A stretch of DNA of 35,231 nucleotides from Cytophagaceae bacterium (GTDB lineage: Bacteria; Bacteroidota; Bacteroidia; Cytophagales; Cytophagaceae), in NCBI GenBank assembly GCA_019746425.1, contig JAIERY010000431.1:1-35231 (forward strand), in the 5' to 3' direction. How positions within the stretch are numbered: position 1 is the stretch's first letter; each line of letters begins with the position of its first letter. Below are positions 19,005-28,175 of the stretch, piece after piece. Position numbers and translations under genes: made by a program. Below the pieces are notes generated by a model. It made no database searches. It worked only from the letters and a program-made list of their open reading frames with translations, and had not been told where the DNA came from.

Positions 19005-22000
19005 TGCTCTTTCCCTCCTTTTCTGCTACCTGGGCAAGTTTCTCTTTAGCCTTTGCGACCAGTTCCGTATCTGATGAATTATCGATGATTGAGTTTAAAG
19101 TTGCCTTTGCCTGGAAGTACTCTTTCTGCGCAATGAAGTTATCAGCTATCAGCAAAAACGATTTACCGATCCAGTCATCGTACTCAGAAAAATTATTATT
19201 GAAGTCGTACAAAGTCTCCAGCGACTGCTTGTATTTGCCTTGTTTATATTGAATCTCAGCAACAGCATACTGCGCCTCTGCCCCATATCTGTCCTTCGCT
19301 AAATTTACCGTATTCAGATAGTAATCGATTGCCTTATCATAATCCTGTTTGGAATAATAAATCCTTCCCAGATACAGCAAGGCTTTGCTTTCCGCATTGA
19401 GCGTGGTATTACCATAAGTCTGCAGTTCTTTTGCATAATAAATAGCAGAATCAGGCTTTGACTGATAAATATTGCTTTCGGTCAAACCGATCAAGCTGGC
19501 GATCTTATCCTTCTTCCCTCTGGCATTTGCATAAAGCTGTGAATAATAATATTTAGCAGTAAGGTAATTTGCCTTTTTAAAATGCATGTCTGCCAGTGTT
19601 GCAATGGATTTTACAAAATATAAGGGGTCTCTGGTCTCGACTACCTTCTCATAGGATTTGATACTATTCAAGGTATCTCCTGTCTGCAGATAAGCATCGG
19701 CCAGATAAAATTGCACCTCTGTATTGCTGGCATTATCAGGATAAGAATTCAGGAAATTTGAAAAAGCTTCTGCAGCCTGCTTAAACTTTCCAGCACTGTA
19801 AAGATTCTTCGCATCATTTAGTTTTGCGTTGACCAGCAGTGAATTTTTGGGATCTACTTTCTCCATTACATCAATCCACTTTTTAAATTCTTCCGGTCTT
19901 CCTGCCTTGTCATACGATTGTTGCAAACCTAAGAATGCATCCTGAGCTACAGGATGATTGATATAATTGCTAAGCACATTTTCATAATCGGCAATAGCTT
20001 CATTGTCCTTATTTAAATTAGTATAAACCTGCGCTCTTTTCACCAATGAATATGGAACATAAGGGCTTCCCGCTTTCTGATTGATGATAGTTGAAAAGCC
20101 TGTTAAAGTTTCATCATAATTGCCTTGCTGAAAGCTTAATTGTGCTTTCTCATAAATAGCATCGTCGTGGTAAAGTGACCTGGGATAATTTTTGATTACT
20201 ACATCAAGACTCCCTTTTGCTTCTGTAATCTTTTCTTTAATACCATAAACTACTCCTCTCTGATAATAGGCATAATCCAGGTCCAGGTTTTTCCCTCTGA
20301 TGGCTTCATCGTAATAACGAATTGCATCATCATAGTTTTTCGATTGATAATACAGATCGGCCAGTCTTAAAAGCGCGTCATCATAAAATAATTTATCCTT
20401 TGCATTCCTCAACCTCTCCACATAATTTTTAAAATGTGGAGAAGCCTTTTCATAATCTTTGGTATTGAAATATGCGTAACCTATTCCATACCGTGATTTC
20501 AGGTGATAAAGATTTTCATCATTGGTTTTCTGAAAGACTGTGCTGTAGCTTCTGATGGCATTGGTATAATCTTTCAAAAATGAATAAGCTTCGCCTTTCC
20601 AGAAATTGGAAGCGAGAAAGATGTCTTTATCTATTGGAAACTCCGATGATTTGTCAAACAACTGGATGGCGGTTTGAAATTCTTCATTGTTAAAATGCTG
20701 TACTCCGCTGTAAAATGCTACCCGCTGGTAAGCAGTATTGATACGAAGGCTTCTGACTTTCAAAGACTCAATATAAGTAAGCGCTTCAGAGTAATTGCTT
20801 GTCCGTAAAAAAGATTCGCTTAACAATTCCTGTACTTCACCGATGTGTTTGCTTCCGGGAAATTGTTTTGAAAAGGATTTTAATGCAGTAATCGCATCGT
20901 GAAAACGATGAATATCATAATTGACTTTACCATGAAGAAAGGCAGACTCTTCTGCTACTTCCTTATTAAAAGCAGTCTTGCTGGCAAGATCAAAGGCAGT
21001 AATCGCAAAATCCTTTTTACCTTTTTTCAGATAAGACAATCCAAGATAGTAAGCTGCTGACTGAGCAATAGAATCTTTGTTGCCTGCAATGGCTGAAAAA
21101 TCTTTGATGGCGTTGTCCATATCTCCCGTTTGATATTCGGAGTATGCCAGGCGATAAGTAATTTCTGGAGTAATTTTGGTTTTGTATTCAGTCGTGTATT
21201 TCTTAAAAAATTCAGCCGCTTTTTTATAATCTTCCTTTTTGAAATAAGAATCAGCCGTCAATAAAAAGATATCATCTTTCCCGTACAGCTTTGTATTATC
21301 TGTTTTAGACAATATACTTTCAGAATATTTTATCAGTTCATCATAATTCCCCTGCCAGTAATAAACATTGGCAATCATTACCGGAACCAACGGTTGATAA
21401 TTCTCATTTTGTTCCGCCTTCTTTAAGTCCTTCAGAGCTTCATCATACTTTCCATTCTTTAATTCTATATAACCAACATAGTAGCTTGCGGCATAAGTAT
21501 GCTTGTTCTCGGTAGATTTAATCTCGTTAAACAATGGTTCGGCCTTTTCAAATTGCTTTTCATTGAAATAGGAATAGGCGAGTTTGAAATTTCTTTCCAG
21601 CTTCTGAAAGGCAGAAAGTCTTTGCACGTCTGCTTTTTCCAGGTACTCTATGGCCTTTCCGTATTGTTTGTTATTGAAGTTGAAAGTACCCAGGTCATAA
21701 TATGCAAGGGCTGACTTGGAATGTTCAGGATGCGTAGCAATGAAGTTTTCAAAAAGAGCTTCAGCGTCGGCATTGAAAAGATTTAAAGCGCAGTATGCAA
21801 TGTAATACTCTGCGTCTATAGACTTTAAATCGTTTTTATTAAGATTGATGTATCGTTGAAAAAATTCGCGGGCTGCTCCATACTTCTCATGGTCAAGTAG
21901 CTCTAATCCGGTTCTGAATAACTCATCGTCTGAATTTTTAACAAGTGTATTCTGTCCAAAAAGCTGAAAAGTATATATAAAAAGAAAAAGTAAGAGAATT

Positions 22001-22014
22001 CTCCTCTTAATCAT
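18997..22014 (-). CDS. large secreted/periplasmic TPR protein (1005 aa)
   Basis: Signal peptide 'MIKRRILLLFLFIYTFQLFGQ' and >15 TPR-like units across the length. Confidence 0.93.
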   Translation of the reverse strand: MIKRRILLLFLFIYTFQLFGQNTLVKNSDDELFRTGLELLDHEKYGAAREFFQRYINLNKNDLKSIDAEYYIAYCALNLFNADAEALFENFIATHPEHSKSALAYYDLGTFNFNNKQYGKAIEYLEKADVQRLSAFQKLERNFKLAYSYFNEKQFEKAEPLFNEIKSTENKHTYAASYYVGYIELKNGKYDEALKDLKKAEQNENYQPLVPVMIANVYYWQGNYDELIKYSESILSKTDNTKLYGKDDIFLLTADSYFKKEDYKKAAEFFKKYTTEYKTKITPEITYRLAYSEYQTGDMDNAIKDFSAIAGNKDSIAQSAAYYLGLSYLKKGKKDFAITAFDLASKTAFNKEVAEESAFLHGKVNYDIHRFHDAITALKSFSKQFPGSKHIGEVQELLSESFLRTSNYSEALTYIESLKVRSLRINTAYQRVAFYSGVQHFNNEEFQTAIQLFDKSSEFPIDKDIFLASNFWKGEAYSFLKDYTNAIRSYSTVFQKTNDENLYHLKSRYGIGYAYFNTKDYEKASPHFKNYVERLRNAKDKLFYDDALLRLADLYYQSKNYDDAIRYYDEAIRGKNLDLDYAYYQRGVVYGIKEKITEAKGSLDVVIKNYPRSLYHDDAIYEKAQLSFQQGNYDETLTGFSTIINQKAGSPYVPYSLVKRAQVYTNLNKDNEAIADYENVLSNYINHPVAQDAFLGLQQSYDKAGRPEEFKKWIDVMEKVDPKNSLLVNAKLNDAKNLYSAGKFKQAAEAFSNFLNSYPDNASNTEVQFYLADAYLQTGDTLNSIKSYEKVVETRDPLYFVKSIATLADMHFKKANYLTAKYYYSQLYANARGKKDKIASLIGLTESNIYQSKPDSAIYYAKELQTYGNTTLNAESKALLYLGRIYYSKQDYDKAIDYYLNTVNLAKDRYGAEAQYAVAEIQYKQGKYKQSLETLYDFNNNFSEYDDWIGKSFLLIADNFIAQKEYFQAKATLNSIIDNSSDTELVAKAKEKLAQVAEKEGKSNE

Positions 22015-22060
22015 AACCTGTCTTTCAATAAAAACTGAGTTTTAAAAAAAATATTGTATT

Positions 22061-22161
22061 AATGTGCCAAAGTGTTAACGTGTTAAGGCATTAAAGTGTT
22101 TGAATGTTATCCTGTAAAAAATTGCCATTAGCACACTAACACTTTAACACATTTTAATGCA
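22061..22161. repeat. octad-word element A (AATGTGCC AAAGTGTT AACGTGTT AAGGCATT AAAGTGTT TGAATGTT ... AGCACACT AACACTTT AACACATT TTAATGCA)
   Basis: Six in-phase 8-nt words at 22061-22108 and four opposed 8-nt words at 22130-22161; right edge overlaps the holA stop codon. Confidence 0.8.
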
Positions 22162-23176
22162 GGATTTTAAATACCAATTCCTTCAATACCTGTCCTTCTG
22201 AGGTGCTAACATTATCTACACCTTTTACATGCAAATCCGCCTGCCTAAGATAGTGAATTATATGAGTCACTTTAGCCGGAGAATAACTTTTTACCCCGTA
22301 AATATAATCTTTTACAAAATATGGGTTCACGCCAAGGACTTTCGCGAGGTTGGCTTCAGCCCTGTTTTCAGTACCATGCACCAGTAAGAGCTTGGTGAAA
22401 AAATTAAAAAGCACGACAAGCACCGGTATTACAGGATTATTCTTGGGGTTGGCTTCAAAATAGTTTACAATCTGATTGGCCTTGTAAACATCTTTTCTTA
22501 TCAAAGCCTGCTGCAGTTCAAATACATTAAACTCTTTGCTGACCCCGACATATTTTTCAATATGATCTTCCGTAACCTCCTGTCCTTTCTGAATATTGAT
22601 CAAAAGCTTATCACTTTCATTGGACAAACGGCTTAAATTATTGCCCACAAACTCAGATAACATGAGCGCCGCTTTCGGATTGATCTTAAAACCCTTGCTG
22701 CCAAAATATTCACCTACCCATTGCGGAAGCTGGTTATCATATATCTTCTTGGAACTGACTACTACTGAAAATTTATCCAGGTTTTTTGAAAGGGATTTTC
22801 TGGCATGAAGAGATTTGTACTTGTAACAAAATACCAGCACCGTAGAAGGCAATGGATTCTGAATATAGGCATTGAGCTGCGCATCGCCTGACTCTTTTCC
22901 AAGGTCAGATACTTCCTGTGCTTCCTTCACAATCACCACCTGCCGCTCTGCCATCATCGGAAATTTCTTGGCATTCAGCAAGATGGTATTCATATTCACA
23001 TCCTTACCATATAATACCGTCTGATTGAAGCTTTTTTCGCTATCACTGAGACAATTCTTTTCAATATAATCAGCAATTAAATCGATGTAATAACTTTCTT
23101 CTCCCTGGAGGAAATAGACGGGAGAATATTTATTGTTTTTAAGATCTTTAAGTATGCTTTCAGGGGTGGAAGCCAT
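22154..23176 (-). CDS. holA: DNA polymerase III subunit delta
   Basis: 'PVYFLQGEESYYIDLIADYIEKN', 'AERQVVIVKEAQ', 'ALIRKDVYKANQIVNYFEANPKNNPVIPVLVVLFNFF'; start at MASTPESILK. Confidence 0.92.
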   Translation of the reverse strand: MASTPESILKDLKNNKYSPVYFLQGEESYYIDLIADYIEKNCLSDSEKSFNQTVLYGKDVNMNTILLNAKKFPMMAERQVVIVKEAQEVSDLGKESGDAQLNAYIQNPLPSTVLVFCYKYKSLHARKSLSKNLDKFSVVVSSKKIYDNQLPQWVGEYFGSKGFKINPKAALMLSEFVGNNLSRLSNESDKLLINIQKGQEVTEDHIEKYVGVSKEFNVFELQQALIRKDVYKANQIVNYFEANPKNNPVIPVLVVLFNFFTKLLLVHGTENRAEANLAKVLGVNPYFVKDYIYGVKSYSPAKVTHIIHYLRQADLHVKGVDNVSTSEGQVLKELVFKILH

Positions 23177-23181
23177 GTGAC

Positions 23182-23262
23182 AAAAGTAAAGCAAAAAGCG
23201 TAAAGCGTAAAGCTTATAGGCTTAAAATATCCACATTAAGCTTTAAGCTTTACGCTTTAAGC
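23182..23262. repeat. heptad-word element B (AAAAGTA AAGCAAA AAGCGTA AAGCGTA AAGCTTA TAGGCTT ... ATTAAGC TTTAAGC TTTACGC TTTAAGC)
   Basis: Words in phase from 23182; opposed words from 23235; 16-bp perfect stem 23201-23216 / 23244-23259. Lies between divergent holA and tyrS starts. Confidence 0.8.
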
Positions 23263-23299
23263 TCTATATTTGGAGCTCGCTTTAAGGATATAATTGATA

Positions 23300-24571
23300 A
23301 TGAAAAATTTTGCAGCAGAATTGAAATGGAGGGGTATGATCCACGACATCATGCCTGGGACGGAAGAAGCTTTAAATAAAGAAATGACTGCCGGATATGT
23401 GGGTTTTGACCCTACGGCCTCTTCTCTTACCATTGGTAACCTGGTAAGTATCATGTTATTGGTTCATTTTCAGCAGGCCGGACACAAACCCATAGCCCTG
23501 GTGGGCGGCGCTACAGGTATGATCGGTGACCCTTCAGGAAAATCAGAGGAAAGAAATTTATTATCAGAAGATACTTTAAAACACAATCAGGAATGCATTA
23601 AAAAGCAGCTGGAAAAATTCCTGGATTTTAATTCAGGCAATAATAAAGCGGAGATTGTGAATAACTATGATTGGTTTAAGGAAGTCGGCTTCATTAATTT
23701 CCTTCGCGATGTAGGAAAGCACCTTACGGTAAATTACATGATGGCGAAAGATTCTGTGAAGAAAAGATTGGAAACCGGCATATCTTTTACAGAGTTTTCC
23801 TACCAGCTTTTACAAGGCTACGACTATTATCATTTATACAAACATAAGAGTTGCAAACTGCAAATGGGCGGCTCCGATCAGTGGGGAAATATCACTGCGG
23901 GAACAGAACTGGTAAGCAGAATGGCCAATGGAAAAGCATTTGCTATCACCACTCCCCTTATCACTAAAGCCGACGGCACCAAAATCGGTAAATCAGAAGG
24001 AGGCAATGTATGGCTTGACGCTAAGCTCACCTCTCCTTATGCTTTTTATCAATATTGGTTAAAAGTCTCCGATGAAGACGCTTCGAAGTTCATAAGAATA
24101 TTTACGCTTTTCAGAAAAGAAGAAATTGAGGCGCTGGAAGCCGAACATCAGAAAAATCCTGAAGTAAGGGTGTTGCAGAAAGCTTTGGCAAAAGATATTA
24201 CTGTAAGGGTACACAACCAAACCGAACTGGAAAGAGCCGAGCTTGCATCCGATATTTTATTCGGCAAGGGAGAAAAATATGATCTGCAGACAACTTTGAA
24301 TGCACTGGAAGGTGTAATTCCAGAAACGATAGTAAATGCTTCTGAATTTAAAGAAGCAGCCAATGTAACAGACCTGCTTTCAGTAGTAACGAAATCTGAG
24401 ATCTTCCCTTCCAAAGGAGAAGCCAGAAAAATGATCACGGGCGGAGGAGTTTATATCAATAAAAATAAAATCGCTACTCCGGATCAGAAGGTAGATTTTG
24501 AATTGCTGAACAATAAATACCTGCTGGTGCAGAAAGGAAAGAAGAATTATTATCTGGTGAAGGTAAATTAA
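23300..24571 (+). CDS. tyrS: tyrosyl-tRNA synthetase
   Basis: '[22 protein letters not shown]', '[18 protein letters not shown]', '[18 protein letters not shown]' (KMSKS-like), C-terminal S4 '[19 protein letters not shown]'. ATG at 23300; ORF track start is TTG. Confidence 0.97.
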   Translation: MKNFAAELKWRGMIHDIMPGTEEALNKEMTAGYVGFDPTASSLTIGNLVSIMLLVHFQQAGHKPIALVGGATGMIGDPSGKSEERNLLSEDTLKHNQECIKKQLEKFLDFNSGNNKAEIVNNYDWFKEVGFINFLRDVGKHLTVNYMMAKDSVKKRLETGISFTEFSYQLLQGYDYYHLYKHKSCKLQMGGSDQWGNITAGTELVSRMANGKAFAITTPLITKADGTKIGKSEGGNVWLDAKLTSPYAFYQYWLKVSDEDASKFIRIFTLFRKEEIEALEAEHQKNPEVRVLQKALAKDITVRVHNQTELERAELASDILFGKGEKYDLQTTLNALEGVIPETIVNASEFKEAANVTDLLSVVTKSEIFPSKGEARKMITGGGVYINKNKIATPDQKVDFELLNNKYLLVQKGKKNYYLVKVN

Positions 24572-24572
24572 T

Positions 24573-24600
24573 AGGCAATTGGCAAAAGGCATGAGGCAAT
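24573..24600. repeat. heptad-word element C (AGGCAAT TGGCAAA AGGCATG AGGCAAT)
   Basis: Exactly 4 x 7 nt, beginning 1 nt after the tyrS stop; contains CAATTG. Confidence 0.65.
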
Positions 24601-24679
24601 AAATTTTTTAATTTGAAAACTCCCAGAAGTTTATCAGTTTCCAACTGTATCGTTCAGACTAATATACAAAAAATAAAAA

Positions 24680-25459
24680 TTAAGGAACGAGAATACCTTT
24701 ACGTTCCAGCAATGGCTTTGATTCTTCAATCACCCTCAGCGTATATTCATAACCTATCTGGTAAATCTCCTTGGCTTTGGAAATTTCAAAAATACTATAG
24801 TCACAAAGTGCAGGCGGCTCAATAAAAATATCGCAGTACTTCACCCTGTCTCTTACATTCATACCAATAGCAAGATGGAATGTTCTTTCAATCATCGATT
24901 TAATAGAACTGATATTGTATTGGGTATTGGTAGGATTGGCATGAACTCCGATTATTAAATCAACCTCTCCTACCAAAGGCTCTACAGGTAAATTATTGAT
25001 AATTCCTCCATCTACCATCAGTTTATTATCAATCTCTATTGGAGCAAACAACACAGGCATGCAGGAAGAAGCAAGTATGGCTTTCACAAGATCTCCTTCT
25101 GTAAAAAAAACTGTCTTCCCTTCTCTTATATCCGCAGCGCTGATGTATAATTTCATAGGAAGATCTTCGAATCGCTGGACAGGCAGGTATAATTTATATA
25201 TCGCCATAAGCTTTTGAATATTCAGAAATCCGAATTTACTCCAGGCAGGTCTGAGGTATCTGAAAATTTTTGTTTTAACAAGAGTATCCAGAATTTCCTG
25301 GGGCTTCATTCCATAAGCATACAAGGCACCGATGATAGCACCTGAGCTCACACCCGATATGATGGTGGGCTTTATTCCTTTTTCCTCCAATGCAGCAAGC
25401 GCCCCAAGATGGACAACTCCTCTTGCTCCTCCTCCCGATAAAGCGACACCGATTTTCAT
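24680..25459 (-). CDS. patatin-like phospholipase
   Basis: 'LSGGGARGVVHLGAL', 'GVSSGAI' (GxSxG), 'MVDGGIINNLPVEPL' (DGG). Start at MKIGVALSGG; the ORF-track N-terminus is translation of element D. Confidence 0.93.
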   Translation of the reverse strand: MKIGVALSGGGARGVVHLGALAALEEKGIKPTIISGVSSGAIIGALYAYGMKPQEILDTLVKTKIFRYLRPAWSKFGFLNIQKLMAIYKLYLPVQRFEDLPMKLYISAADIREGKTVFFTEGDLVKAILASSCMPVLFAPIEIDNKLMVDGGIINNLPVEPLVGEVDLIIGVHANPTNTQYNISSIKSMIERTFHLAIGMNVRDRVKYCDIFIEPPALCDYSIFEISKAKEIYQIGYEYTLRVIEESKPLLERKGILVP

Positions 25460-25468
25460 AATATTAAT

Positions 25469-25509
25469 GTCGATAGTCCATAGTCTTAGTCTATCGACCA
25501 TGGACTGAT
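25469..25509. repeat. heptad-word element D (GTCGATA GTCCATA GTCTTA GTCTATC GACCATG GACTGAT)
   Basis: 41 of the 49 nt between the MBL stop and the patatin start; one word is 6 nt; GTCGATAG/CTATCGAC 8-bp stem. Confidence 0.7.
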
Positions 25510-26354
25510 TATAAAATATCTCTAAGGTTAAATGATTCTTTCATCCTCACTCCTTTTTCTGTATGCTGTACATTACAACATTCAATCATAGGGTCATGTT
25601 CGAAGAATAAAAAGTAATTTTCTGCAGCGGCTTTATTTAAAAAGTTTTCCTTTTCCTCCATAGTAAGCAAAGGACGTGTATCATAAGCCATTACATAAGG
25701 CAAAGGTATGTGCCAGGAAGAAGGGAAAAGATCGGCTACATAGGCAATGGTTTTATCTTTATATCGTATATGCGGAATGATCTGCTTCTCAGTATGACCG
25801 TCAACACTTAAGAAGCCTATATTGTTAAATGGCTTCTGTGTAGCCTGGTCTAAAAATTTCAGCTGTCCGCTTTCCTGTAAGGGAAGAATATTATCTTTCA
25901 GAAAACTTGCTTTCTCTCTGGGATTAGGATCTGCTGCCCACTGCCAATGCTGCGAATGAGACCAGTAGGTTGCATTCTTAAATGTGGGAACAATCCTTGA
26001 CCTGTCTTCATTGTATTTCAAAGCTCCTCCGCAATGATCAAAATGAAGATGTGTCAGAACCACATCAGTAACCTGATCTGGAGAATAACCGGCATTTTGT
26101 ATGGAACCTATCAACGAATCTTCCCCATGCAGGTAATAAAAGCTGAAAAATCTTTGATCCTGTTTGTCTCCCAATCCTGTATCAATGAGAATTAACCTGT
26201 TGCCATCTTCAATCAGAAGACATCTCATGGCCCAGGTACACATATTGTTTTCGTCAGCGGGATTTAACTTTTGCCAGATGGATTTGGGAACAACGCCAAA
26301 CATGGCGCCTCCATCTAACTTAAACATGCCTGTGTTGATGACGTGTAGTTGCAT
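25509..26354 (-). CDS. metallo-beta-lactamase-fold hydrolase
   Basis: 'VVLTHLHFDHCGGAL', 'LILIDTGLGD', 'SVDGHTEKQIIPHI', 'FLFFEHDPMIECC'. Start at MQLHVINTG; the ORF-track extension lies in element E. Confidence 0.93.
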   Translation of the reverse strand: MQLHVINTGMFKLDGGAMFGVVPKSIWQKLNPADENNMCTWAMRCLLIEDGNRLILIDTGLGDKQDQRFFSFYYLHGEDSLIGSIQNAGYSPDQVTDVVLTHLHFDHCGGALKYNEDRSRIVPTFKNATYWSHSQHWQWAADPNPREKASFLKDNILPLQESGQLKFLDQATQKPFNNIGFLSVDGHTEKQIIPHIRYKDKTIAYVADLFPSSWHIPLPYVMAYDTRPLLTMEEKENFLNKAAAENYFLFFEHDPMIECCNVQHTEKGVRMKESFNLRDIL

Positions 26355-26357
26355 AAA

Positions 26358-26417
26358 AGTCGACGGTCCACAGTCGACAGTCATCAGACTGTGGTCTGTG
26401 GACCGTCGACTATGGAC
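26358..26417. repeat. heptad-word element E (GTCGACG GTCCACA GTCGACA GTCATCA GACTGTG GTCTGTG GACCGTC GACTATG GAC)
   Basis: Eight consecutive 7-nt words each beginning GTC/GAC; hairpin 26358-26373 / 26396-26411 (16 bp perfect), 3x3 internal loop, ACAGTC/GACTGT stem, ATCA loop. Fills 60 of 67 nt between accA stop and MBL start. Confidence 0.9.
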
Positions 26418-26421
26418 TTAT

Positions 26422-27369
26422 TTATTCTACAAAAACTCCCATCGCAGAAAATTTCTCAATTCTCTGATTGATTCTTTCCTGTGGAGTGAGTTGATTTAAT
26501 TCTTTGATAGTATCTAAAATTACTTTCTTCACTTTCTTCGACATCCCCTGAGGATCTGTATGGGCGCCGCCAAGTGGTTCTTTGATGATCTCATCAATCA
26601 ATTTAAATTTTTGCATATCATAAGCAGTAAGCTTCAATGCTTCTGCCGCCTGCTCTTTATAATCCCAGCTTCTCCAGAGAATAGAAGAACATGATTCAGG
26701 AGAAATTACAGAATACCAGGTATTCTCCAGCATAAATACTTTATCGCCGATAGCAATACCCAACGCGCCGCCTGACGCACCTTCGCCAATGACAATGCAT
26801 ATCACAGGCACTTTAAGCATGAACATTTCTTTCAGGTTTCTTGCGATCGCTTCTGCCTGTCCTCTCTCTTCTCCTTCCAATCCCGGAAAAGCTCCCGGTG
26901 TATCTATGAAAGTAACAATGGGTTTATTGAATTTTTCAGCAAGCTTCATCATGCGCAAAGCTTTTCTGTAACCTTCAGGGTTGGCCATCCCGAAATTTCT
27001 CAACTGTCTCTGCTTGGTATTCCTTCCCTTCTGATGCCCGATAAGCATTACACCTTGTCCGCCAATTTCTGCAAAACCACCTACCATAGCTTTATCATCT
27101 TTCACACCTCTGTCTCCATGCAGTTCGATGAATTTATCAGCAATATCAGCAATGTAATCTAAAGTATAAGGACGATCGGGATGACGGGAAAGCTGAACTC
27201 TCTGCCAGCGGGTGAGATTGGAATATATTTCCTTTTTAAGGTTTTTGATTTTAGCTTCAAGAGACTTTACCGCTTCTTCCACATCTACATTATTCTCCTG
27301 AGCGAGCTGTTTCATATCTACCAGTTTTGCCTCCAACTCTGCAATAGGCTTTTCAAAATCAAGATGCAT
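26422..27369 (-). CDS. accA: acetyl-CoA carboxylase carboxyltransferase subunit alpha
   Basis: '[12 protein letters not shown]', '[12 protein letters not shown]', '[20 protein letters not shown]', '[27 protein letters not shown]', '[31 protein letters not shown]'. Confidence 0.98.
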   Translation of the reverse strand: MHLDFEKPIAELEAKLVDMKQLAQENNVDVEEAVKSLEAKIKNLKKEIYSNLTRWQRVQLSRHPDRPYTLDYIADIADKFIELHGDRGVKDDKAMVGGFAEIGGQGVMLIGHQKGRNTKQRQLRNFGMANPEGYRKALRMMKLAEKFNKPIVTFIDTPGAFPGLEGEERGQAEAIARNLKEMFMLKVPVICIVIGEGASGGALGIAIGDKVFMLENTWYSVISPESCSSILWRSWDYKEQAAEALKLTAYDMQKFKLIDEIIKEPLGGAHTDPQGMSKKVKKVILDTIKELNQLTPQERINQRIEKFSAMGVFVE

Positions 27370-27604
27370 AGTCTTAATCGTTTTTCAGGGTACAAATTTA
27401 GGAAATATCGGGTGGTATAAAATTAATTAGGGCAAAAGTTGGGGAAAGGTTCCCTTCTGAATGATTTTTTGAGAATAACGCCGTGACAATCAATGTATCC
27501 TAGTAGAAAATATTCTGTAACTATTCCAAGAATTTTTATTAACTTACTTTTAAAATATTAAACCAAGAGGAAAATAAGAGCTGATTATTTATCATTACAG
27601 AACT

Positions 27605-27880
27605 ATGGAAAAAATCAATTTTGAATCTTTGCAATTTCAGGCTCCTAAAGCTTATGATGATTTTCTGGATTTCTCAAATGAAATTCTTTCATCTTCGCCT
27701 TTTTCAAAAACTGTAAATATTAACTCCTTACCTTTTGAAATGCAATTGGGATTTTTTTTAAAATATTTCAATCAGAATGGCATCGAACTGGATGTATGCA
27801 ACACAGATTTCTCTCTTCTTCCCGAAAGAATTATTGAAGCGTTTAAAGAATTTGAAAAAGTGATTTCTCATTCATCTTAA
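27605..27880 (+). CDS. hypothetical protein, 91 aa
   Basis: Complete ORF MEKINFESLQFQ...; no recognised domain. Confidence 0.55.
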   Translation: MEKINFESLQFQAPKAYDDFLDFSNEILSSSPFSKTVNINSLPFEMQLGFFLKYFNQNGIELDVCNTDFSLLPERIIEAFKEFEKVISHSS

Positions 27881-28033
27881 TTTTAATTTCATCACAGATA
27901 CGCGACAAAGAAAATCAATTAACTGCTGCATGAAAATTACGTTTTTCAGAAATTCAAAAGCAAGACGAATGGAATATGCTTACTAATCTTGATGAATGAA
28001 ATGGTGGAAAGTAGTGGGGTTGGCCGCTGGCCC

Positions 28034-28062
28034 ATCACTGCAACCTGTAGTGATTAACGTTA
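28034..28062. repeat. small inverted repeat ATCACTGCA-ACC-TGTAGTGAT followed by TAACGTTA palindrome
   Basis: 9-bp stem with one G.T pair at 28034-28054; TAACGTTA at 28055-28062; GC-richer island in AT-rich intergenic DNA. Confidence 0.45.
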
Positions 28063-28175
28063 CCAACGGTGGCAAAGAAAAATCAAAGCGCCAAATTTAC
28101 CTTCAGCCTTCCATCCCGCCTCTTTAAAACATTTGATAGTATTTCATAGTTAATAAAAGAATTTACTTTATCGCT

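Noticed and set aside
25460-25501. N-terminal extension MVDRLRLWTIDINI of the patatin and similar extensions of the MBL (MTVDCGPSTF) and PurB (MPTNYIFKR) ORFs
   Set aside because: These are translations of the heptad-word intergenic elements or use non-ATG starts; internal ATG starts match family N-termini better.
26359-26417. CRISPR-like array
   Set aside because: Unit is only 7 nt with no spacers, and there are no cas genes; not CRISPR.
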